A program made the position numbers and the translations under genes. Below are positions 6,952-12,969 of a DNA stretch of 14,096 nt, one piece after another. The notes beneath the pieces are model-generated. The model saw only the letters and a list, made by a program, of their open reading frames with translations, was not told where the DNA came from and searched no databases. Each line of letters begins with the position of its first letter. Position 1 is the stretch's first letter. The stretch lies in NCBI GenBank assembly GCA_947631135.1, contig CANRKE010000026.1, forward strand, positions 1 to 14,096, in the 5' to 3' direction. Source of the stretch: an uncultured Bacilli bacterium (GTDB lineage: Bacteria > Bacillota_I > Bacilli_A > RF39 > UBA660).

Positions 6952-8418
6952 TTATCTTACCAACTTTTTTGTTCGCATTATTAAATCGTTTTTAAAATTA
7001 ACATATTCTTCTGTACCATCAATATAATATTCATGAGGCATGCTAGTTCTTTTAATTTCAGGGTATAGAGAATTCATTTGTTCATTACAATAATTTCTTT
7101 TCTTCATAATTTCTGGATCATCATATACAAGTTTTCCACCAATAAAGATAGGTTTTTGAAGCTCGACTAATTCAAAATCTTCAATAGTTTTTCTTTTTAA
7201 ATAATCAGTAACACTTACAATAGTTAAATTATTTTTATTTAATTTTTCGTTTTTTCCAGCCATAATATCAGCTAAAGCATAACCTGTTTTTTTATCGTAA
7301 GCTCGATATAATTTTTTATAACCAGGGTTTACAATTTTAATAGTATCATTACTTAGTTTTATTTTAGGTTGCCAAACACCATTTTCTTTTAATGCAACTT
7401 CTTTATAAACACAACCCATTCTTCCATCTGGCTTAGATATATTGTCACCAACTCCTAAACTATCAAATTTAGCTCCTTGAGCTATAAGAGATTCAATAGT
7501 TTCAGCAGTTAGGCCATTACTTAAACATATTTTAGCTTGAGAAAATCCTGATTCATCAAGCATTTTTCTTGCTTCTTTACTTAAGTAAGCTAAATCTCCA
7601 GAATCAATCCTAATACCAATATTATTAGTATTCATTTCATGTTCTTTCATATATTTGAATACTTTAATAGCATTTGGTATACCACTTTTTAAAGTATCAA
7701 TAGTGTCAACAAGTAAGATACAATTATTAGGATAAACTTTAGCATAACTTAGGAAAGCTTCATATTCACTTGGATAAGATTCAATCCAACTATGAGCTTG
7801 AGTTCCCATAGCTTTCATATTTAACATATCGGCAGCCATAATATTACTTGTTCCAACACATCCAGCCATTATCCCATAAATTGAAGCATCTATTGCAGCC
7901 TCACAACCATCAGCTCTCCTTGCTCCAAATTCCATAATACCAACATTTTTTGGAGTAGCTTCAACGATTCTTCTTGCTCCTGTTGCATGTTCCATAGCAC
8001 CATTAATAATTGATAAAATAGCTGTTTCAACAATTTGAGCTTCAATAAGTGGTGCTTTAACTGTAATAATTGGTTCATTTGGGAATACTGGTGTTCCATC
8101 AGGAATAGCATAAATATCTCCAGTAAAATTAAAATTCTTTAAGTAATTAATAAAATTTTCTTGATAACCTTTTCTACGAAAGTAATCTAAGGCTCTTTCA
8201 TCAAATGTAAAGTTTTGAATAAAAGGAATAATTTTATCAATACCTGCCATGATAGCATATCCACCACCATTAGGAACTTTTCTAAAGAAGACATCAAACA
8301 CAGCTTCTTCATTTTGTTTATTATTCAAGAAATAACCATTAGACATTGATATTTCATATTCATCAGTCATGGTTGTATAATTTCTTGGTAACCTTTCATA
8401 TCCATTATATATTTTCAT
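6952..8418 (-). CDS. pncB: Nicotinate phosphoribosyltransferase
   Basis: PncB makes nicotinate mononucleotide from nicotinate and PRPP with ATP hydrolysis. At 488 residues it has the usual length. Landmarks are EFGARRADGCEAAI (163-176), GTQAHSWIES (205-214) with H209 as the probable phosphorylated His, LVDTIDTLKSG (236-246) and GIRIDSGDLAYLS (268-280). The C-terminus is the domain typical of the long bacterial form. The ribosome site AGGAGAG overlaps the TAG stop of the nicotinamidase gene 11 bases upstream, so the two are almost certainly cotranscribed and translated together. Confidence 0.95.
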   Translation of the reverse strand: MKIYNGYERLPRNYTTMTDEYEISMSNGYFLNNKQNEEAVFDVFFRKVPNGGGYAIMAGIDKIIPFIQNFTFDERALDYFRRKGYQENFINYLKNFNFTGDIYAIPDGTPVFPNEPIITVKAPLIEAQIVETAILSIINGAMEHATGARRIVEATPKNVGIMEFGARRADGCEAAIDASIYGIMAGCVGTSNIMAADMLNMKAMGTQAHSWIESYPSEYEAFLSYAKVYPNNCILLVDTIDTLKSGIPNAIKVFKYMKEHEMNTNNIGIRIDSGDLAYLSKEARKMLDESGFSQAKICLSNGLTAETIESLIAQGAKFDSLGVGDNISKPDGRMGCVYKEVALKENGVWQPKIKLSNDTIKIVNPGYKKLYRAYDKKTGYALADIMAGKNEKLNKNNLTIVSVTDYLKRKTIEDFELVELQKPIFIGGKLVYDDPEIMKKRNYCNEQMNSLYPEIKRTSMPHEYYIDGTEEYVNFKNDLIMRTKKLVR

Positions 8419-8429
8419 TTTAATCTCTC

Positions 8430-9095
8430 CTATCTTCTAAGACCTAAAGTCTTTTCTTGTTTTTCTAATTCTTCATAATCTTCTACAACATGTATTCCTG
8501 CTTGCTCCATAACTTTATAAGCAATATTTAACCACTCGATACGATTATGGTTTGGAGCATCAAAAGTATCAATAGCATTTTTAACTACAAATAATTTAAC
8601 TTCCTTATTTATTTGATCTAAATATCTTGCATAAGTTCTTGCAAAATCCATAACACATAGATCAGCACAAACACCTTCAAATATTACTTCTTTTAAAGCT
8701 TTTAATTTTTTAATATCCTTAATAACCTTACCAGTTAACATGCCATTAATACAATTTTTATAATAAGTATTAGTATTAATTTTAGTTTGTTCTTGTATTA
8801 ATTCTGGTATTAATTCAGCTTCTTTAGTACCTATAATACAATGTTTAGGATAACTTTTAAATTCTAAAGCATCTTTATTATGCCCTTCTAAAACAAAATT
8901 AATTTGACCATTTTCTCCTCTAATTTTTTCAATCATTTTTAGTTGTTCTGGTACTAAAGCATTGTAAGCTTTATTAGCCATAGAACCAAAATTAACAAAA
9001 CCATTATTCATATCAATAATATATAGTGCTTTTTCAATTTTGTCTGGTTGTAATATTCCCCTTTTTATTTCTTCTTTTTGTTTTAAATCTTTCAT
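8430..9095 (-). CDS. pncA: Nicotinamidase (isochorismatase-like cysteine hydrolase)
   Basis: PncA deamidates nicotinamide to nicotinate, the entry step of this salvage route. The catalytic triad is visible: D28 in YIIDMNNGF, K113 in YYKNCIN, and C147 in GVCADLCVMD. Metal-site residues of the family appear in LEGHNKD (E70 in place of the usual Asp, H72) and YPKHCIIGT (H85). At 221 residues it is slightly longer than typical, with a charged N-terminal stretch of about 20 residues and a Glu/Lys-rich tail. It is the first gene of the cluster, with a strong AAGGAGG nine bases before the ATG. The promoter and the palindromic operator-like sites lie directly upstream. Confidence 0.9.
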   Translation of the reverse strand: MKDLKQKEEIKRGILQPDKIEKALYIIDMNNGFVNFGSMANKAYNALVPEQLKMIEKIRGENGQINFVLEGHNKDALEFKSYPKHCIIGTKEAELIPELIQEQTKINTNTYYKNCINGMLTGKVIKDIKKLKALKEVIFEGVCADLCVMDFARTYARYLDQINKEVKLFVVKNAIDTFDAPNHNRIEWLNIAYKVMEQAGIHVVEDYEELEKQEKTLGLRR

Positions 9096-9124
9096 TAATA
9101 ATCTCCTCCTTTGTTTTTATCACT

Positions 9125-9180
9125 TTGTTAATAACAATGATGTTTTAATAACAAGCTTTTTGCTCACTTGTTATTAACAT
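9125..9180 (-). promoter_or_regulatory. Three palindromic operator-like sites (probable NrtR operators)
   Basis: Site 1 at 9125-9137 is the perfect 13-bp palindrome TTGTTAATAACAA. Site 2 at 9142-9154 matches it at 11 of 13 positions. Site 3 at 9168-9180 is TTGTTATTAACAT, 12 of 13 in the other orientation, and it overlaps the -10 and the expected start of transcription. Sites 2 and 3 together also form an 11-bp inverted repeat (9145-9155 with 9167-9177). The position is ideal for repression, and nrtR is in the cluster; binding by NrtR is inferred. Confidence 0.7.
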
Positions 9181-9207
9181 TATATTAAAAACATTTTTAA
9201 TTGTCAA
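9179..9207 (-). promoter_or_regulatory. Consensus sigma-A promoter of the NAD salvage operon
   Basis: TTGACA (9207-9202), exactly 17 bases, then TATAAT (9184-9179) on the minus strand: a full match to the sigma-A consensus. Expected start near 9172, giving a leader of about 77 bases to the pncA ATG. Such a strong promoter fits control by a repressor. Confidence 0.85.
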
Positions 9208-9210
9208 CAC

Positions 9211-9242
9211 TTTTTTGAAAAAATTGAAAAAAATTGAAAAAA
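9211..9242. promoter_or_regulatory. Phased A-tracts upstream of the NAD promoter
   Basis: A6, A7 and A6 tracts begin at 9218, 9227 and 9237, separated by TTG, next to a T6 at 9211. The spacing is close to one helical turn and lies just upstream of the -35, as expected for intrinsically curved DNA or an UP element. Confidence 0.45.
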
Positions 9243-9289
9243 TCCTCATATACAGAACAAATTAATTAAATGGTACAATTGTAAAGTAA

Positions 9290-9316
9290 AAAGTAGCAAT
9301 TCACTTTTGCCACTTT
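9290..9316 (-). terminator. Terminator after the SIS-domain gene
   Basis: AAAGTGGCAA and TTGCTACTTT pair on the minus strand with one mismatch and a 7-base loop, followed by a broken T-tract. It is about 120 bases past the annotated stop of the SIS gene but only 18 bases past the next in-frame stop at 9334. Confidence 0.55.
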
Positions 9317-9333
9317 ATTAAATTTTGCATAAA

Positions 9334-9435
9334 TTAATAAATGTCTATTCTAGCTAAATATCTTCTGTTTAAATATTTTTCTTTTATTGAAATGTATTGA
9401 CCATAATTTCCAGTTAATAGTTTAAATTTTCTGTA
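9334..9435 (-). other. In-frame open extension beyond the SIS gene stop
   Basis: Directly after the TAA at 9438-9436 the same frame continues with YRKFKLLTGNYGQYISI and then KEKYLNRRYLARIDIY before a second TAA at 9336-9334. There is no start codon for a separate gene. The composition is balanced and protein-like, unlike neighbouring non-coding DNA. It may be a C-terminal part cut off by a nonsense mutation, a readthrough extension, or chance in AT-rich sequence. Confidence 0.3.
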
Positions 9436-10479
9436 TTACATTTTTCCTTTATAATGATATAATTTTTTTACTAATGGTGAATATTTAATCAGTGATAAAT
9501 CTTTATTTAAACTTTTAGCAAATTCTTTGCAAAGCATCATACTTACATAAGTTAAATAATAATCGTTTATTATATTATCATCATATTTCTTTTTGATACT
9601 TATTATATTTCTATACTGCTCATGTAATATTTCTTTATAGTATTTATCCAATTCTGTATCATTATCAAAAAATATTAAATTGTTTGAATACTCAAAGTTT
9701 AAATTACTTCTTCCATGACAATAATCATATTTATCATGAACCACAGGGATAAACAATCCTGCCTCTGTCATAGTAGATTCTAAAAAATGTGTTGCTGAAC
9801 TAGTTTCGTATCCACCTAATATTTCGTAAACTGTGGAGTTCCCAAGTATCACAGGGGGAAAAGGTATAATTTTATATACACTTTCTAAAAAAGAATTTAT
9901 TTCTTGTGGCTCTATTAAGTCATTATCACTACTCTCATATCCAATTAATAATTCGTTTAAATAATTTATTCTTATACTATATTGTGGTACAGTTTTTAAA
10001 ATGTCTTCTACTATACTTAAGTCATTACAATAATATAGTAATGCAATAGTCATTGGTATAAGAGTAGATGATAAGGATATAAAACTATTTTCTTCATCTT
10101 CAATATTATAGTTAATATTTGTAACTCCATCTAATTTGTTTTTCGAAAATAGATATTTATTTAAATCATTATTAAATGACGTTCCTACCCCATAATTGTT
10201 ACCACTATAACTACAAGATATTATGTTTTTAAAACCCTTTAAGTTTCTATAAAGAACATCTCTTGGAGTAATAGATTCACACACTATGTTATTCTTTTTA
10301 CTTAGTACTTTAGATAAATAATTACTAACAACATTAGACCCTCCAACACCACTTACAAGTGTAGGATCTTTTATGTTTGACAAAATAGCTTTAATCTTCT
10401 CTAAATCAGTTTTAGAAAGTGAATTAAAAACTCTTTTTTTTAACTTATTATAGTTATCTTCCATATTTTCTTTAAGCAT
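9436..10479 (-). CDS. Double-SIS-domain protein (sugar isomerase/phosphosugar-binding family)
   Basis: The first SIS domain is marked by LVSGVGGSNVVSNYL (41-55) and ISCSYSGNN (87-95), the phosphosugar-binding loops of GlmS-like and sugar-isomerase proteins. The second half, with VILGNSTVYEILGG (210-223), THFLESTMTEAG (230-241) and YDYCHGRSNL (251-260), looks like a second SIS domain with the usual Glu and HG segment. It probably binds or isomerises a sugar phosphate; the substrate is unknown and a glutaminase domain is absent. A strong AAGGAGG precedes the ATG. The WYL regulator gene lies 53 bases upstream on the same strand, so it may be controlled with or by that regulator. After the TAA the same frame stays open for 33 more protein-like codons. 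Confidence 0.75.
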   Translation of the reverse strand: MLKENMEDNYNKLKKRVFNSLSKTDLEKIKAILSNIKDPTLVSGVGGSNVVSNYLSKVLSKKNNIVCESITPRDVLYRNLKGFKNIISCSYSGNNYGVGTSFNNDLNKYLFSKNKLDGVTNINYNIEDEENSFISLSSTLIPMTIALLYYCNDLSIVEDILKTVPQYSIRINYLNELLIGYESSDNDLIEPQEINSFLESVYKIIPFPPVILGNSTVYEILGGYETSSATHFLESTMTEAGLFIPVVHDKYDYCHGRSNLNFEYSNNLIFFDNDTELDKYYKEILHEQYRNIISIKKKYDDNIINDYYLTYVSMMLCKEFAKSLNKDLSLIKYSPLVKKLYHYKGKM

Positions 10480-10532
10480 AAAATTCCTCCTTAAATTTAT
10501 AATAACATTTAAGTAGGAAATATATAGTCAAC

Positions 10533-11132
10533 TTAAAATTTTTCTTTTAATAATTCTATTTTTCTAATTCTTTTTAAATCAAAATGCCTCATATCACATC
10601 TAAGTTCACAAAATGCTGCACAATACCAATCATTATTAAACAAAAACATTTCTCTTGGATTTATCACTCTTTCGAGTTCTCCTTTACCATAAGAATAGTA
10701 TAATATTTTTACTTTTTTTCTTTCTTTTATTGCTCTGGAAAGAATATTATACTTATTTAAATTTTCATCATTTAATATTAGTTCTCTTTTTTCACTTTTA
10801 CTACCTATATAAATACCCATAATTTTATCTTTCAATAAATTTAACTTTTCCTTATCTTCTTTATTATTAGTTAAATTTATACATTTATCTATTAATTGGT
10901 AGTCCTCTTTTACAAATTTTCTTTTTGGTAATCTAATAGATTGATTTAAAACATAACCACCATATGGTCCCATTATAGTATCTATATAAATTCCAGCCTT
11001 CTCAATCTCATTCTTATAAATTCTAACCATCCTAGGAGATACTTCTAGCTTTTCTGATAATTCTTTAATGCTATATCTTTTCCCAGAACTTAAATATTCA
11101 ATCATATTAAGAACATTGCTAATTTTAGACAT
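10533..11132 (-). CDS. HTH-WYL domain transcriptional regulator (YafY/DeoR-like)
   Basis: Residues 1-60 form a winged helix-turn-helix (YSIKELSEKLEVSPRMVRIY, then the wing GPYGGYVL), as in the HTH_11/DeoR group. The WYL domain covers about 128-195, with NPREMFLFNNDWYCAAF (WYC instead of Trp-Tyr-Leu at 169-171) and DLKRIRKIELL. WYL regulators sense small ligands or nucleic acids and often control nearby genes. At 199 residues it lacks the C-terminal WCX extension found in longer members. GGAGGTG lies six bases before the ATG, and a good promoter (TTTACA-N17-TACAAT) is upstream. The SIS-domain gene follows after 53 bases, suggesting a regulator-target pair. Confidence 0.85.
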   Translation of the reverse strand: MSKISNVLNMIEYLSSGKRYSIKELSEKLEVSPRMVRIYKNEIEKAGIYIDTIMGPYGGYVLNQSIRLPKRKFVKEDYQLIDKCINLTNNKEDKEKLNLLKDKIMGIYIGSKSEKRELILNDENLNKYNILSRAIKERKKVKILYYSYGKGELERVINPREMFLFNNDWYCAAFCELRCDMRHFDLKRIRKIELLKEKF

Positions 11133-11157
11133 ATTACACCTCCAAGTAATGATTTAT

Positions 11158-11186
11158 ATTGTACCATGTATACTTTAGGATGTAAA
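11158..11186 (-). promoter_or_regulatory. Sigma-A promoter of the WYL regulator
   Basis: TTTACA (11186-11181), 17 bases, then TACAAT (11163-11158) preceded by TGg (extended -10) on the minus strand. Expected start near 11151. Confidence 0.65.
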
Positions 11187-11245
11187 TTAATTGAAGAGAA
11201 ATTTTTAGGATAATTCTAAGCTTTTGAAAAAGTAGTGAATATAGG

Positions 11246-11812
11246 TTAAGTTTTTATTTTATTGATAACTTTATCATTTTCATATAAAACGTTACCCATT
11301 GGTTCTTTAATCACTAAAATTTTACCATCTTCAGTTATATTAATGATAACAGTATCAGGAACATTATTTGTATAATGTCCTCTAAAAGCAATACGATAGC
11401 CTTTATCAGTTCCACCATTTAAGTAATAATCATCTAATGCTTCATCCCTTTCAATTTCATTAACTACAAGTACACCTACTTTTTCTAAAGTATCTTTTAT
11501 CACAGCTGCTTGTTCTTTACTAACACCCATTTTGTTAGCAATATCTTTTTCCATATTTTGTATACCTTGCATAGCAAGAGCAATTCCAATTGCTAAAACA
11601 AATACAACAACAAAAATAGCTACCCATTGCAATTTTCTTAAATTTTTACCACAATTAGGACATGTAGTTTCTTTAGCTAATATTTTGTCTTTGCAGTAAG
11701 GGCATTTTTTAATCTTCCCTTGTTTCTTTTTGCAATTCATACATATAATTGCATGTGCATCAATTTCGTTTTTACAATAAACACATTTTTTTGTTTTCGT
11801 TTTTTCATTCAC
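11246..11812 (-). CDS. Membrane-anchored double zinc-ribbon protein
   Basis: The N-terminus carries two CxxC-CxxC zinc ribbons (CVYC...CMNC and CPYC...CPNC), then one membrane segment (WVAIFVVVFVLAIGIALAMQ) and a C-terminal domain of about 100 residues that should lie outside the cell, because the cytoplasmic zinc ribbons and Lys-rich stretch precede the membrane. The function of the outer domain is unknown to me. I choose the GTG at 11812: AGGAGG lies 10 bases upstream of it. An in-frame ATG at 11833 would place this ribosome site inside the gene and has no site of its own. No close partner gene is apparent; the next gene upstream is more than 350 bases away and on the other strand. Confidence 0.75.
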   Translation of the reverse strand: MNEKTKTKKCVYCKNEIDAHAIICMNCKKKQGKIKKCPYCKDKILAKETTCPNCGKNLRKLQWVAIFVVVFVLAIGIALAMQGIQNMEKDIANKMGVSKEQAAVIKDTLEKVGVLVVNEIERDEALDDYYLNGGTDKGYRIAFRGHYTNNVPDTVIINITEDGKILVIKEPMGNVLYENDKVINKIKT

Positions 11813-11869
11813 AGTATCAATTCCTCCTCTCATAATTACTGTAATACTTGTTTAAACGAATTACATCGT

Positions 11870-11875
11870 ATTATA
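11870..11875 (-). promoter_or_regulatory. Possible -10 of the zinc-ribbon gene
   Basis: TATAAT on the minus strand about 60 bases before the GTG start. The -35 region is AT-rich without a good match, so confidence is low. Nothing else is visible in 11834-11976. Confidence 0.35.
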
Positions 11876-11976
11876 ATATAAAGTTTAAAAAAAATAAATA
11901 TAATTTACTATTATTCACGTATAAACTTTCGACAATTTTCGAACACAAATATTTATTTATTGAAACTTTTCCTATT

Positions 11977-12048
11977 AAAAAAAGGCATATATAGAAGTAG
12001 TTAAATAACTTTTCTATGCCTAATAATAAGTGTTAATAATTAATAACT
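11977..12048 (-). ncRNA. Candidate small RNA, copy A
   Basis: On the minus strand TTAACA (12082-12077), 16 bases and TATAAT (12060-12055) form a good promoter; about 72 bases downstream is a textbook terminator (GGCATAGAA pairing with TTCTATATATGCC, a 3-base bulge, inner AGTT/AACT pairs, then T7 at 11983-11977). No reading frame of note lies between. Its promoter is back to back with that of the toxin-like gene. A diverged second copy lies at 12432-12500. Function unknown. Confidence 0.55.
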
Positions 12049-12060
12049 AATCTAATTATA
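12001..12060. repeat. Diverged direct repeat, copy A
   Basis: About 60 bases matching 12452-12512 at roughly 50 of 61 aligned positions, with an identical 22-base core around TAATAATTAATAACTAATC. The conserved part covers the -10, transcribed region and terminator arm of the candidate small RNA. Confidence 0.7.
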
Positions 12061-12099
12061 GTTATTTATTAAATTTTGTTAATTTTTATAGTTGTTTGC

Positions 12100-12128
12100 T
12101 TGTTTTCAAATTATACTTATAGTATAAT
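12100..12128 (+). promoter_or_regulatory. Promoter of the small hydrophobic peptide gene
   Basis: TTGTTT (12100-12105), 17 bases, TATAAT (12123-12128); start expected near 12135. The -10 overlaps a palindrome, TTATACTTATAGTATAA (12111-12127, 7-bp arms), a possible operator. Confidence 0.6.
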
Positions 12129-12153
12129 TATTATCGGAACATTTAATAAGTTG

Positions 12154-12165
12154 GGTGGAGCCAAA
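12154..12165 (+). repeat. Short direct repeat near the peptide ribosome site
   Basis: GGTGGAGCCAAA here and GGTGGAGACAAA at 12306-12317 match at 11 of 12 positions. Because the antisense RNA is transcribed across the second copy, it is complementary to this one too, as with the DR repeats of the pAD1 par locus. Confidence 0.6.
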
Positions 12166-12191
12166 CTTCTTAATTGAAGGGAGGCGAGAAT

Positions 12192-12275
12192 ATGAACAAG
12201 AAGGATTTTTTAATTCTATCTTTAGTAATAATTATCTTCCTTTTACTATTTTTACTATTTATAGTTTTAATATAA
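12192..12275 (+). CDS. Small hydrophobic peptide, candidate type I toxin (27 residues)
   Basis: The ATG has a strong ribosome site, GGGAGG, seven bases upstream. The peptide begins MNKKDF and then runs as about 21 hydrophobic residues (LILSLVIIIFLLLF and onward) to the stop, a single membrane helix with a short charged N-terminus. Peptides of this kind in type I toxin-antitoxin loci insert in the membrane. It does not match Fst closely: the charged C-terminal tail of Fst is missing, and I cannot assign it to a named family. Support comes from the whole locus: own promoter, terminator, convergent antisense RNA, direct repeats and 5'-3' pairing. A harmless small membrane protein remains possible. 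Confidence 0.7.
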   Translation: MNKKDFLILSLVIIIFLLLFLLFIVLI

Positions 12276-12281
12276 AAGCAA

Positions 12282-12311
12282 TCCACCTAACTCAGCAATG
12301 ATTTAGGTGGA
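12282..12311 (-). terminator. Terminator of the antisense RNA
   Basis: TCCACCTAA (12282-12290) and TTAGGTGGA (12303-12311) form a perfect 9-bp stem with a 12-base loop; on the minus strand it is followed by TTGCTTTTATATT. There is no T-tract on the plus strand, so it acts in the antisense direction. Confidence 0.75.
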
Positions 12312-12329
12312 GACAAAATTCATTTGGCT

Positions 12330-12370
12330 ACACTCAACATGCGATTATTGAATGTTTCCTTTTTTATTTT
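12330..12370 (+). terminator. Terminator of the peptide mRNA
   Basis: ACACTCAA (12330-12337) pairs with TTGAATGT (12348-12355), one mismatch, loop of ten, then TTCCTTTTTTATTTT. Weak stem but a long T-tract. Confidence 0.6.
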
Positions 12371-12393
12371 ATGCAAATTTTCTTGCTAAATAC

Positions 12394-12422
12394 ATATTAT
12401 CATAAAATTAGTGTTTTTTCAA
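12394..12422 (-). promoter_or_regulatory. Promoter of the antisense RNA
   Basis: TTGAAA (12422-12417), 17 bases, TAATAT (12399-12394) preceded by TGa (extended -10) on the minus strand. By match to consensus it is at least as strong as the peptide promoter, as expected for an antitoxin RNA. Confidence 0.7.
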
Positions 12423-12431
12423 GATATAAAT

Positions 12432-12500
12432 AAAAATTGGTAGAGAATAAGTCGAATAACTTTTCTCATACTTAATAATGGATAGTAATAATTAATAACT
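12432..12500 (-). ncRNA. Candidate small RNA, copy B
   Basis: Diverged copy of 11977-12048. TATAAT (12512-12507) is kept but the -35 is weak (TTGGAT at 19 bases is the best). The 3' hairpin is kept in a changed form: GAGAA/TTCTC, AAGT/ACTT and GTA/TAC pairs, followed by AATTTTTATTT. Compensating differences between the copies (for example GGCATAGAA versus GTATGAGAA, each with a matching partner) favour a functional RNA structure, though this copy may be decaying. Confidence 0.45.
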
Positions 12501-12512
12501 AATCAAATTATA
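12452..12512. repeat. Diverged direct repeat, copy B
   Basis: Second copy of the repeat at 12001-12060. Both lie immediately upstream of, and divergent from, a plus-strand promoter. Confidence 0.7.
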
Positions 12513-12561
12513 CTAAAATTTTGATAAAATAATCCAAAAAAAACATTTAAATCAATTTTTA

Positions 12562-12570
12562 TGTTATAAT
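12562..12570 (+). promoter_or_regulatory. Extended -10 promoter of the 102-codon frame
   Basis: TGTTATAAT: a full TATAAT (12565-12570) with upstream TGt. No good -35. The start of transcription near 12577 would give a leader of about 22 bases with AAAGGAGG. Confidence 0.5.
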
Positions 12571-12598
12571 AACTTACATAAACAAAGGAGGTTTTTCT

Positions 12599-12907
12599 AT
12601 GGAGAAGCAAATTAATGAACTTGTAGCCAAAGTTATGAATTCTAAAAATCTTGCTGCAAATAATATAAATGAGCTAATTAAATTACATAAAGCTATTCAA
12701 GATACAAAACTTAATTCTAATGATGAATACGGTTTATTTGAAAAACAAATCAAAAGATTAGAAATGGTATTAAGGGACAAACTAAACCAAATTAATATAT
12801 ATTTAAGTGATGATTATTTAGATATTCTAGAAAATATACTTTTTTATCGTAATGGTAAAGCTAATATAAAAGATATAAGACTTATTAATAAAAATGAAAT
12901 TCAATAA
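12599..12907 (+). CDS. Hypothetical protein, 102 codons; probable N-terminal part of a frameshifted gene
   Basis: AAAGGAGG eight bases before the ATG and an extended -10 promoter mark a real start. The product is charged and helical-looking (INELVAKVMNSKNLAANNIN and FEKQIKRLEMVLRDKLNQIN), with no membrane segment or motif I can name. The frame ends at TAA 12905-12907. The -1 frame, open from just after the TGA at 12895, continues without a gap into the next protein with good coding character, so the two are likely one gene of about 373 codons. If separate, they are an operon of two unknowns. Confidence 0.6.
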   Translation: MEKQINELVAKVMNSKNLAANNINELIKLHKAIQDTKLNSNDEYGLFEKQIKRLEMVLRDKLNQINIYLSDDYLDILENILFYRNGKANIKDIRLINKNEIQ

Positions 12908-12969
12908 TAAGAGATAATTTTATTGAATTAGGAGATTCTTTTTATGATGTTGATAGATTAAGTGCAGGA

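Larger units (their letters stand above)
12135..12370 (+). ncRNA. Predicted toxin mRNA with structured untranslated ends
   Basis: Predicted transcript of about 236 nt from the promoter at 12100-12128 to the T-tract ending near 12370. GUUGGGUGGA (12150-12159) in the 5' part can pair with UCCACCUAAC (12282-12291) just past the stop codon, 10 pairs with one wobble; GCCAAA (12160-12165) can pair with TTTGGC (12323-12328). CTTC/GAAG beside the ribosome site makes a small hairpin. Such 5'-3' closure is known to keep type I toxin mRNAs poorly translated. Confidence 0.55.
12273..12387 (-). ncRNA. Antisense RNA to the peptide mRNA (candidate antitoxin)
   Basis: Predicted RNA of about 115 nt from the promoter at 12394-12422 to the terminator at 12282-12311. 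It overlaps the 3' part of the peptide mRNA by about 100 nt and, through the repeat at 12306-12317, is also complementary to the region just before the peptide ribosome site. This matches the convergent layout of Fst RNAI/RNAII and of TxpA/RatA-type loci. Confidence 0.65.

Noticed and set aside
7890..8111. Second minus-strand frame of 73 codons
   Set aside because: Lies inside pncB in another frame; Leu/Gln-rich shadow with no start signals.
12888..12907. Programmed -1 frameshift site
   Set aside because: No X XXY YYZ heptamer in the zero frame, and the -1 frame has a TGA at 12895, leaving only a few bases for the shift.
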